Shown: piece by piece, positions 8,369-14,561 of the stretch
Numbering within the stretch: position 1 is the first letter of the stretch
Layout of the letters: every line of letters starts with the position of its first letter
Assembly: GCA_019114945.1 (NCBI GenBank)
Contig: DXEN01000075.1
Coordinates: forward strand, 1-38,702
DNA from: Candidatus Parabacteroides intestinigallinarum
Lineage (GTDB): Bacteria; Bacteroidota; Bacteroidia; Bacteroidales; Tannerellaceae
Length of the DNA stretch: 38,702 bases
Reading direction: 5' to 3'
The notes under the pieces: model-generated
What the model was told of the DNA's origin: nothing
Database searches by the model: none
Seen by the model: only the letters and a program-made list of their open reading frames with translations
Translations under genes and position numbers: made by a program

Positions 8369-10009
8369 TCATTTCACTTCCAGCCGCTCGCCGGCGCTCC
8401 GCACGATGGAGCGGTAATACTCCTCGTCGTAGCCGGGGAAATCGGGCGACGCGGGCAAGCCGTACGGATTGCGCTTGAACTGCCCGTCGGCCTCCTTCTT
8501 CACGTTGCCGTCGATGTATTTCACCAGCAGGTACTCGCCCAGCTTCTTCCAGCGGGCGGTGGCGGCGTCGGCGGTCGTCGTGCTGAACCACGTCAGGAAC
8601 TTGATAGCCTCGGCGGGATCCTTGGCATAAAGCTCCTGGGCCGCCTTGTCGATGGCGGGGATGGTCTTCTCGTAACCGCCCTCCAGCTCGTTCTGTACCT
8701 TGCGGATGTCCTCTATCATGAAGCTGTATTTATGGTAGGCCATGTTCGCCACCCAGTTGTGCATCCAGAAGGCGGACGTCCACGAGAAGTTCAGCAGGTC
8801 GCCGTTCCCCACGCGGTAGCACTCCGGCACGCTCGTCGACGAGGCGTAGACGGGGTTGAACACGGTCATATCGGCATCGTCCACGCCGAACCACAGGATG
8901 CCGCCGATCGCGTCGGGCAGCCAATTCCGCATCTGCGGCACGATGACGAAGCCCGTCTGCTGCGTAGCGATGGCGCGCTCGTTCACGTACGTCTTCCCAT
9001 CGACCTCGAAATTCATCGGGCGCCAGCGATAGGGCACCTTGTACGGCCCGGCGCCGGCGTCTTTCGTCATATCGAGGTCCGTTCCCTCGTAATGGTCGCG
9101 CATGGCGTTCTGCACGTCGCGCACGGAGAGCTTGCGGTCCGGCTTGATGTAGAGCGGCATCGGCTCCTTCGAGAGGTCGCCTTTCACGAAATCGGCGTAG
9201 CGGTCCATCGTCTTGTCGTACTTGCGGAAGAACGACCACACGCGGGCCTCGCATCCCCGCAAGGCGCTGAAATCGTACGGGCAATACGCCTTAGCGAAGC
9301 TGAAGTCCTCGTCCTTTCCCTTGAAATATCCTTTCTCGCGGGCGAACGACACCACGTCGGGGGCGTAGAGGCAATTCTCCTTATCGTCGAATGGAATCTG
9401 CTGGATGCGCGATTGGTTGGCGTGCGCCGCTACGCAATCGTCGGGGATGCGGATGGCCACCCACACGGCGCCCTTGTTGCCCGGTCCCTTGCCGACCATC
9501 TCCATCACCCACGCCTCGTTCTTGTCGGCGATGGAGAACGTCTCGCCACCGCTGTAATAGCCATACTCGCGCACGAGCGTCGTCATCACATCGATCGCCT
9601 CGCGGGCGGTCTTGGAGCGTTGCAGGGCGACGTAAATCAGGCTACCGTAGTCCATGATGCCCGTCGTATCCACCAACTCGCGGCGACCGCCGAAGGTGCT
9701 CTCCGTAATCGCCACCTGATGCTCGTTCATGTTGCCCACCACGGAATAAGTCCGCTCCACCTGCGGGATCCGTCCCAGGGGTTTGCCCGTGTCCCACTCC
9801 TTGATATCCAGCATAGCGCCTTTCGGCCACGTGGCGGCGGGCCAATGGTACATCTCGCCATACAGCGTATGCGAGTCCGCCGCGTAACTAATCATCACCG
9901 AGCCGTCTACCGAGGCCTTCTTCCCCACCAGCAAGCCGGTGCAGGCGAACGCCTCCGCCCCCGATAACAGGGCGGCGCAGACGGCGAATAAAATACCTTT
10001 CTTCCTCAT
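8369..10009 (-). CDS. C69-family dipeptidase (N-terminal nucleophile hydrolase)
   Basis: A 546-residue secreted protein. The signal peptide ends ...AEAFA, leaving Cys23 (CTGLLVGKKAS) as the new N-terminus; an exposed N-terminal Cys acting as nucleophile defines the C69/U34 family. The following GSVMISYAADSH, ESTFGGRREL and YGYYSGGETFSIADKNEAWVMEM segments (about residues 37-175) are typical of the group. C69 enzymes split dipeptides, here in the periplasm. The gene lies 27 bp downstream of the NhaD antiporter gene and 39 bp upstream of a small barrel protein, so a shared transcript is likely. Together with the M14 and M49 enzymes it makes this window rich in peptide-processing functions. No signs of truncation. 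Confidence 0.92.
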   Translation of the reverse strand: MRKKGILFAVCAALLSGAEAFACTGLLVGKKASVDGSVMISYAADSHTLYGEMYHWPAATWPKGAMLDIKEWDTGKPLGRIPQVERTYSVVGNMNEHQVAITESTFGGRRELVDTTGIMDYGSLIYVALQRSKTAREAIDVMTTLVREYGYYSGGETFSIADKNEAWVMEMVGKGPGNKGAVWVAIRIPDDCVAAHANQSRIQQIPFDDKENCLYAPDVVSFAREKGYFKGKDEDFSFAKAYCPYDFSALRGCEARVWSFFRKYDKTMDRYADFVKGDLSKEPMPLYIKPDRKLSVRDVQNAMRDHYEGTDLDMTKDAGAGPYKVPYRWRPMNFEVDGKTYVNERAIATQQTGFVIVPQMRNWLPDAIGGILWFGVDDADMTVFNPVYASSTSVPECYRVGNGDLLNFSWTSAFWMHNWVANMAYHKYSFMIEDIRKVQNELEGGYEKTIPAIDKAAQELYAKDPAEAIKFLTWFSTTTADAATARWKKLGEYLLVKYIDGNVKKEADGQFKRNPYGLPASPDFPGYDEEYYRSIVRSAGERLEVK

Positions 10010-10036
10010 GTTTCTATCGTATTAAATAATAAATGG

Positions 10037-11446
10037 TTAAGCGAACAACAACATATACGCCCCCGCGCCGCAGCAATACCCAATCAGGGCCAGCGCCGTG
10101 AAGCGTTTCGTATAATACATGAAATCGATTTTCTCGATACCCATCACCGTGACACCCGTGGCGGAGCCGATAATCAGGATGCTGCCTCCCGTCACGGCGC
10201 AATAGGCCAGGAAGGTCCAGAAACCGCCATCCGCCACGAAATACTGGGCGTAAGCGGGAAGGTTCGCCGCCTGCTCCACCACCGGGTACATACCCATCGT
10301 AGCGGCCACCAGCGCCACGTTGTCCACGAACGACGACATCATGCCGATCGCGAAACTAATCAGGTAAGGCTGGTGGACATGCTCGTCCAGGAAGGAGGAC
10401 ATCATGCCCAGCTGGCCGGAAGTCTCCAACGCCCCGACGGCCATCAGGATGCCCAGGAAGAAGAAAATCGTAGCCAAATCCACGTTCGGCAGCAGGCGGG
10501 AGATACGCAATTTCTGCGACTCGTGCATATGCAGCTTGCTATACATCAAGTCCGTATACAGCCACAAGATGACCAATCCCGCCAGGACTCCCAGGAAGGG
10601 CGGCAAGTCCGTCACCATCTGGAAAACCGGCACCAAGGCCAACGACAAGACGCCGATCACGAAGATAATACGCCGCGAGCGCGCCGGAATCTCGGGGATG
10701 TACTCGTCCGGTTGGTCCTCCTCGCTCATCACGCGCAACACCGCCCCTTTCTTGAACAACCAGAAATGGGCGATGGTCAACGGCACCAACAGATTGATCA
10801 GGGCCGGGATGAAGACGTGCGAGATTTGATGAAGCGCCGACACGTTGCCGCCTACCCAGAGCAAGATGGTCGTCACGTCGCCAATCGGCGACCACGAGCC
10901 GCCGGCGTTCGCCGCGATAATCACCATGCAAGCGTATTTCATCCGGTCCGTACGATCCGGCACCAGCTTCCGCAGCACCGCCAGCATCACGATAGCCGCC
11001 GCCAGGTTGTCCAGCAACGCCGAGAAGAAAAAGGCCGCGAAACTGATATACCACAGCAGCTTCCGCTTATTCGAGGTGCGGATATATCCGGTGACCGACC
11101 GGAAACCACCGTGCTTGTCCACCAAGTCGACAATCAGCATCGTACACATAACGAAGAACAACGTCTCGGATACATTCCCCAAATGGTAGACAATCGACCG
11201 GTTCGTGATGAAATCCACGAATTGCTCATGCAACGACAATTTAGCCACCTCAGGGTTCTGCGTCAGATATTCCTGGAAAATCGGGTTGGAGCGCTCCACG
11301 AAAATGTGGTACGCGTCAAACATCAAAATCATCCACATCGAGATCGCCATGAACAAAGCGATGGCCGCCTTATTCACTTTGATCTTATCCTCCAAGGCTA
11401 TTCCCAGAATGCCCACGACAAAAATTACAGGCAATAAAATAAACAT
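10037..11446 (-). CDS. nhaD: NhaD-type sodium/proton antiporter
   Basis: A 469-residue membrane protein with roughly a dozen hydrophobic segments from residue 1 to the end. Diagnostic stretches of the NhaD/ArsB (ion transporter) superfamily are present: NLAAAIVMLAVLRKLVP, ANAGGSWSPIGDVTTILLW and SFVDNVALVAATMGMYPV, with buried Asn and Asp residues typical of cation exchange, and a glycine-rich end (TGGSILIIGSATGVTVMGIEK). NhaD exchanges cytoplasmic Na+ (or Li+) for external H+, giving salt and pH tolerance in the inner membrane. The start at 11446 leaves no cytoplasmic leader. A -7-like promoter element (11553-11560) lies just past the terminator of the upstream arginine decarboxylase gene, so the two genes look adjacent but separately transcribed. 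The C69 dipeptidase gene follows after 27 bp. Confidence 0.92.
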   Translation of the reverse strand: MFILLPVIFVVGILGIALEDKIKVNKAAIALFMAISMWMILMFDAYHIFVERSNPIFQEYLTQNPEVAKLSLHEQFVDFITNRSIVYHLGNVSETLFFVMCTMLIVDLVDKHGGFRSVTGYIRTSNKRKLLWYISFAAFFFSALLDNLAAAIVMLAVLRKLVPDRTDRMKYACMVIIAANAGGSWSPIGDVTTILLWVGGNVSALHQISHVFIPALINLLVPLTIAHFWLFKKGAVLRVMSEEDQPDEYIPEIPARSRRIIFVIGVLSLALVPVFQMVTDLPPFLGVLAGLVILWLYTDLMYSKLHMHESQKLRISRLLPNVDLATIFFFLGILMAVGALETSGQLGMMSSFLDEHVHQPYLISFAIGMMSSFVDNVALVAATMGMYPVVEQAANLPAYAQYFVADGGFWTFLAYCAVTGGSILIIGSATGVTVMGIEKIDFMYYTKRFTALALIGYCCGAGAYMLLFA

Positions 11447-11552
11447 ACAATCATCTTTTTTTAATTCAACCTTACTATCTCATCTAATCATTTCACTCGT
11501 TCGTTCGCGCGCGATCCTCAGGTCGTCTTCTTCTGTCCGGATTATCACCGCT

Positions 11553-11560
11553 CAAAAGTA
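11553..11560 (-). promoter_or_regulatory. possible -7 promoter element for nhaD
   Basis: Read on the minus strand this is TACTTTTG, an exact match to the Bacteroidetes -7 consensus TAnnTTTG. It starts 2 bp after the T-run of the upstream terminator. No good TTG is found at the normal -33 distance, since that position falls in the terminator hairpin, so the call rests on the -7 box and position only. A start here would give a leader of about 100 nt. Confidence 0.45.
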
Positions 11561-11562
11561 AC

Positions 11563-11591
11563 AAAAAAGCCAACACCCACACAGTGCCGGC
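11563..11591 (-). terminator. intrinsic terminator of the arginine decarboxylase gene
   Basis: On the minus strand, GCCGGCAC and GTGTTGGC form an 8-bp stem (two G-U pairs) around a 7-nt loop, followed by TTTTTTG. It lies 37 bp after the arginine decarboxylase stop codon. Confidence 0.75.
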
Positions 11592-11627
11592 TCTACAAAA
11601 ATTTGTCCTAAACACCACGAAAACGAC

Positions 11628-12167
11628 TTACTCCTCAATCTCCGGTTGCAGGAAATCCACGAAGCAAAGCCCCGCGAGCGCCGTTCCGTAACGTTTCTCG
11701 ATCGTGATTCCCTCGGTGATGAAGTTCAACTCGCCCAAATAGTATTTGCCATACGTTTTCTGGTGAAGATCGTTGATGACACGAATCAGACGGGACTCCA
11801 ACTCCTCGATAAGATAGCGCCCGCTCACCTCGCAAACAAGACCGCCCACTTTCTCGTCGAAGTTCTCGTCCTTATACATCCAAGCGTACACCACTCCCGC
11901 GGATACGAACTCGTCCTGGTATCCGTGCGACACCGCCATAATCGTCTTCATTTCCGAACCGAAAGGAGGAAGATCGACCTCGTCCATACTCACCAAATGC
12001 GCCGTAGCGGGAATCACCGAGGAATAGGTCATGATGTTGAAATCAGAGATCCCCGCATCATAAAGAGCCATGTGGTACGAGCCCGCGTGCTTCTCTAAAT
12101 CCGACTCGCCACTTCCTTTTGTAATAAAAAAGGTGTTTGGAATTAAATTCCCAACTTTCTTTACCAT
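11628..12167 (-). CDS. pyruvoyl-dependent arginine decarboxylase
   Basis: A 179-residue protein of the PvlArgDC family, close to the family's usual size. It converts arginine to agmatine and CO2 (EC 4.1.1.19) in the cytoplasm. Members are made as a proenzyme that cuts itself between two serines, the second becoming the pyruvoyl cofactor; here the pair is S49-S50 in MTYSSVIPATA. The N-terminal NTFFITKGSGES and the later SHGYQDEFVSAGVVYAW and GELNFITEGITIEKRYGTALAGLCFVDF regions match the family. Neighbours are a divergent tRNA-Tyr and, downstream, the NhaD antiporter with its own promoter signal. The leader contains two hairpins in tandem (12208-12252). Agmatine may feed polyamine synthesis, since Bacteroidetes commonly make spermidine by this route. 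A role in acid stress is possible but not shown. Confidence 0.93.
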   Translation of the reverse strand: MVKKVGNLIPNTFFITKGSGESDLEKHAGSYHMALYDAGISDFNIMTYSSVIPATAHLVSMDEVDLPPFGSEMKTIMAVSHGYQDEFVSAGVVYAWMYKDENFDEKVGGLVCEVSGRYLIEELESRLIRVINDLHQKTYGKYYLGELNFITEGITIEKRYGTALAGLCFVDFLQPEIEE

Positions 12168-12207
12168 CTACTAATCTGTTTTACTAAATGAATAAACGCT
12201 AAGAGAC

Positions 12208-12275
12208 CGCGAAAATAGGAACTTTCGCGATACGAGGCACATTGTTTGCCTCACAAAACTTCCCCCGCAAACATA
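12208..12275 (-). promoter_or_regulatory. promoter element and two-hairpin leader of the arginine decarboxylase gene
   Basis: On the minus strand TATGTTTG (12268-12275) matches the -7 consensus; 19 bp upstream is TTC instead of TTG, a weak -33. Transcription would begin near 12260. The leader then holds two perfect hairpins, arms 12234-12239/12247-12252 (GAGGCA/TGCCTC) and 12208-12214/12223-12229 (CGCGAAA/TTTCGCG), about 40 nt before the ATG. No T-run follows either. The stems are visible; leader control is inferred. Confidence 0.5.
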
Positions 12276-12297
12276 TTTTCACTAAAATACGCCCGAA

Positions 12298-12379
12298 GGA
12301 AAATCCAATTTCTCCCGGAGAAACATTTTGTTTCATCCGGATGAACATTTTGTTTCTCCCGAATGAAACAAAATGTTTC
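12298..12379. repeat. 22-bp-period palindromic repeat array A
   Basis: Four 15-bp cores end at 12312, 12334, 12356 and 12379 (steps 22, 22, 23): GGAAAATCCAATTTC, GAAACATTTTGTTTC, TGAACATTTTGTTTC and GAAACAAAATGTTTC. The second is a perfect GAAACA-TTT-TGTTTC dyad and the fourth is its exact reverse complement. The 7-8-bp spacers are also alike (TCCCGGA, ATCCGGA, TCCCGAAT). The array lies between divergent promoters for the arginine decarboxylase gene and tRNA-Tyr, within the 333-bp gap 12168-12500, which has no gene. Same design as arrays at 17202, 34346 and 37136. Confidence 0.85.
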
Positions 12380-12408
12380 CTCACGAGAAAAAATTATCCG
12401 CCTTGCGC

Positions 12409-12438
12409 TTGGTTTATTGAAAATAATCACTACTTTTG
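12409..12438 (+). promoter_or_regulatory. promoter of tRNA-Tyr
   Basis: TTG at 12409-12411 and TACTTTTG at 12431-12438 are separated by 19 bp, a full match to the Bacteroidetes -33/-7 consensus (TTG, TAnnTTTG). Transcription should begin near 12444, leaving a leader of about 57 nt to be removed from the tRNA. Confidence 0.75.
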
Positions 12439-12500
12439 CACCCGCAATCGGATAAGAAATCCGGCAAGCCCCTCGGAGAGACGAGGAGCGCTAAAAATAA

Positions 12501-12583
12501 GGGCAGTTACCAGAGTGGCCAAATGGGGCAGACTGTAAATCTGCTGGCTTACGCCTTCGGTGGTTCGAATCCATCACTGCCCA
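12501..12583 (+). tRNA. tRNA-Tyr (GUA)
   Basis: An 83-nt cloverleaf: acceptor GGGCAGT (12501-12507) pairs with ACTGCCC (12576-12582), followed by discriminator A. The anticodon arm is GCAGA-CTGTAAA-TCTGC with anticodon GTA, and the T arm holds GGTTCGAATCC. A long variable arm makes it a class II tRNA, as expected for bacterial tRNA-Tyr. CCA is not encoded. It has its own promoter upstream and a strong hairpin terminator 11 bp downstream. Confidence 0.97.
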
Positions 12584-12594
12584 CCCTCCTTCCA

Positions 12595-12634
12595 AAAAGA
12601 GGCTGTGTCGATATTTATTGACACAGCCTCTTTT
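12595..12634. terminator. terminator after tRNA-Tyr, probably bidirectional
   Basis: AAAAGAGGCTGTGTC (12595-12609) and its exact reverse complement (12620-12634) form a 15-bp stem with a 10-nt loop. T-rich and A-rich arms allow it to end both tRNA-Tyr on the plus strand and the convergent NigD-like gene on the minus strand. Confidence 0.9.
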
Positions 12635-12665
12635 ATTTGCCCCCCGACCTTGAGGCCGAGAGCGT

Positions 12666-13421
12666 TTATTCCAGCGCCATGGTTCCCCGCTCCAAGGCTA
12701 TCGAGGCGCTCGCCGGGGTCGCTTTCCGCGTACAATAATCAAACTCCGTGGATTTCTCACCGCTGAAAGACTCCCATTTCAATTTCAATTTCACGGTCTG
12801 CCCGTTCGTATCAGGGAGGCTATCCAACTTAAAGGCGACCAGCCCGTCCGCCCATCTACCACCCGCGCCGTCGCCAAAGGCGTTGTGCCGGAATTCCACC
12901 TCGTACGGCTTCTCCGGGTCCTGGCTCATCAACAGATTGACGAGGTGCGAAGTGTTCCCTCCATAACGAGTCCTGAAACGCAAGGTCAGATAGCCATCCT
13001 CGGCTATCGTCACCCAATCGTTCACGATTTCCACGGGATCATGGCCATAATAGGAGTCGTCGACATTTAAATCATACTGGACCAGCATTCGCTTCGTGAG
13101 GATACTATCAATCCAATTCACATAGACCGCTTGATCGTAACCCCCGCTCGATTCGGTCGACTTATCGAAATTGGTCAACGCCCTCACCTCCTTATCGCCA
13201 AAAGGAGAAGTAGAAAGGTTGACAGGTAGCAAGGTCGTGCTATCGTCCAATTGCAGATAAACCCCATCGGCTACCGGCTTCACCGTCACCAAGGCGTTTG
13301 GCAACACCTTGCTATAATAATTATCGTCGTCGTCATCCAAACACGATTGGAATCCCACGCAACAAGCCAACGCCACGCATCCCGCGATCCATCTCTTTCC
13401 ATTCAATAACAGGCTTCTCAT
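12666..13421 (-). CDS. NigD-like surface lipoprotein
   Basis: A 251-residue lipoprotein. The signal peptide ends at FQSC with Cys27, followed by Leu and five Asp residues; a run of acidic residues just after the lipidated Cys acts as a surface-export signal in Bacteroidetes lipoproteins, so the protein is probably on the cell exterior. The pattern of a small beta-barrel N-terminal half (about 40-110, YLQLDDSTTLLP) and a beta-sandwich C-terminal half with WVTIAEDGYLTLRF and NTSHLVNLL fits the NigD-like family, named from a bacteriocin-linked operon but with unknown molecular function. It is preceded 125 bp upstream by another lipoprotein gene on the same strand, so common transcription is uncertain. 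No nig operon genes are nearby. Confidence 0.85.
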   Translation of the reverse strand: MRSLLLNGKRWIAGCVALACCVGFQSCLDDDDDNYYSKVLPNALVTVKPVADGVYLQLDDSTTLLPVNLSTSPFGDKEVRALTNFDKSTESSGGYDQAVYVNWIDSILTKRMLVQYDLNVDDSYYGHDPVEIVNDWVTIAEDGYLTLRFRTRYGGNTSHLVNLLMSQDPEKPYEVEFRHNAFGDGAGGRWADGLVAFKLDSLPDTNGQTVKLKLKWESFSGEKSTEFDYCTRKATPASASIALERGTMALE

Positions 13422-13546
13422 ACTCTTTTCTTACGTTTTTACACATTCAACAAATAATTATTCTCGCTATCATTATCTGTACGGAAAAACGCGCATCGAG
13501 TAAAAAAGGCTGCACATCGAGATGTTAATTTAATCAAATTTCCCTC

Positions 13547-14416
13547 CTACTCTACGACATATTTATAATTATAATAATTATACTCAAACTGATAGGTATA
13601 GGTATTCGTCACACCCGAGGAATAGTCATTCGCCTCGACCGTCATGCCCGTAATATAATCGCCCACGGTCGTATAGGAGAAGGTGTATTCCGCGTTCACG
13701 GCGCTCTCGTTCGGCACCGTGTACGTATAAGCCCGCTTGGGCAGGTTCCGATTCTGGGTGCCATACAACAAGTTCAAGGGCGAAACGACCTCGAAACCGA
13801 CCGGAGCGAAAGTGCCAATCACCCGGAACGGGAAATTAGCCGGAGCCTCCGCTACCTCGTTATATTCATACCGCATCTCCCGATTGTCCTGGGACTGAGC
13901 GAACAAGACCACATTGCCATTCTCCCACGTGTATTTCTCATACTCCGGATACATCCGTTCCTCGTACCCCGCGTAACCCGCCTCATCTTCCCGCGGCCAG
14001 CGAGCCGTCCAGGCGGTCCGCGTCAACGACGATCCCGCGTATTGATACACGTACTCATCGCTCACGTACACCTCGTTGCTCGCATAGGGATTTTCCTTGG
14101 AAACGGTCATCCGTGTAATCACGTTGCCACTCAACGTATACTCCGCGGTCGTCGTCCCCGAACCCGTATTCGTCACCGTAAATTTATCGCCGGCGTAAAT
14201 AAACAACAGGTTCTGAGTCCCGGAAAAGCGTATATTCGACAAATTCCCCTCGCCCGTGTAATTTATGTCAGCGGTAAAAAGCGGAGTCGTCCCCCCATTT
14301 TGATAACAGGATATTTTCGTTACCTTATTCAATACGGGAGCGACTGGCGTATCGTCGTCGCCGCAAGCGGTCAGGGCGGCCACTCCAATCCACAACAAAA
14401 ACAAATGCTTTCTCAT
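13547..14416 (-). CDS. surface lipoprotein, DUF4595-like
   Basis: A 289-residue lipoprotein with lipobox LTAC (Cys18) followed by GDDD, again an acidic surface-export start. The mature part is nearly all short beta strands with many Tyr, Thr and Asn residues and repeated patterns such as ITRMTVSKENPY and ITGMTVEANDYSSG, YVYQYAGSS and YTYQFEYNYYNY, as in DUF4595 and RHS/YD-like beta-repeat lipoproteins of Bacteroidales. No catalytic motif was recognised. It is transcribed divergently from the GH3 glycosidase gene across a 145-bp gap. A TAnnTTTG element lies at 14446-14453. The biological role is unknown; adhesion or ligand binding is a guess from its location and composition. Confidence 0.75.
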   Translation of the reverse strand: MRKHLFLLWIGVAALTACGDDDTPVAPVLNKVTKISCYQNGGTTPLFTADINYTGEGNLSNIRFSGTQNLLFIYAGDKFTVTNTGSGTTTAEYTLSGNVITRMTVSKENPYASNEVYVSDEYVYQYAGSSLTRTAWTARWPREDEAGYAGYEERMYPEYEKYTWENGNVVLFAQSQDNREMRYEYNEVAEAPANFPFRVIGTFAPVGFEVVSPLNLLYGTQNRNLPKRAYTYTVPNESAVNAEYTFSYTTVGDYITGMTVEANDYSSGVTNTYTYQFEYNYYNYKYVVE

Positions 14417-14445
14417 CCTTCTTTCCTTTTTGATTCTACACGGAA

Positions 14446-14453
14446 CAAAAGTA
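14446..14453 (-). promoter_or_regulatory. possible -7 element for the DUF4595-like lipoprotein gene
   Basis: Minus-strand TACTTTTG matches TAnnTTTG and lies 30 bp before the start codon at 14416. No TTG was found at the -33 distance, so this is a partial promoter match. Confidence 0.45.
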
Positions 14454-14503
14454 AGGTTTTTCGATGAATCCGCGGCGATGTAACCTATTTTAAGAGTTTA
14501 TAG

Positions 14504-14534
14504 TTGAAAGAATATGCGCAAAAGCATAGTTTTG
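14504..14534 (+). promoter_or_regulatory. promoter of the GH3 gene
   Basis: TTG (14504-14506), a 20-bp spacer and TAGTTTTG (14527-14534) match the Bacteroidetes promoter. The start of transcription would fall near 14540, after the in-frame upstream ATG at 14514 but before the ATG at 14562, which fixes the latter as the translation start. Confidence 0.75.
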
Positions 14535-14561
14535 CTTCAACAAAATCTAAAATTGAATAAC

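Noticed and set aside
12298-12379. CRISPR array (also considered for the other 22-bp arrays)
   Set aside because: Cores of 15 bp and spacers of 7-8 bp are far too short, spacers are partly alike, and no cas genes are near.
12501-12583. tRNA-Tyr as an integration site of a mobile element
   Set aside because: No integrase and no direct repeat of the tRNA 3' end was seen nearby; a terminator follows directly.
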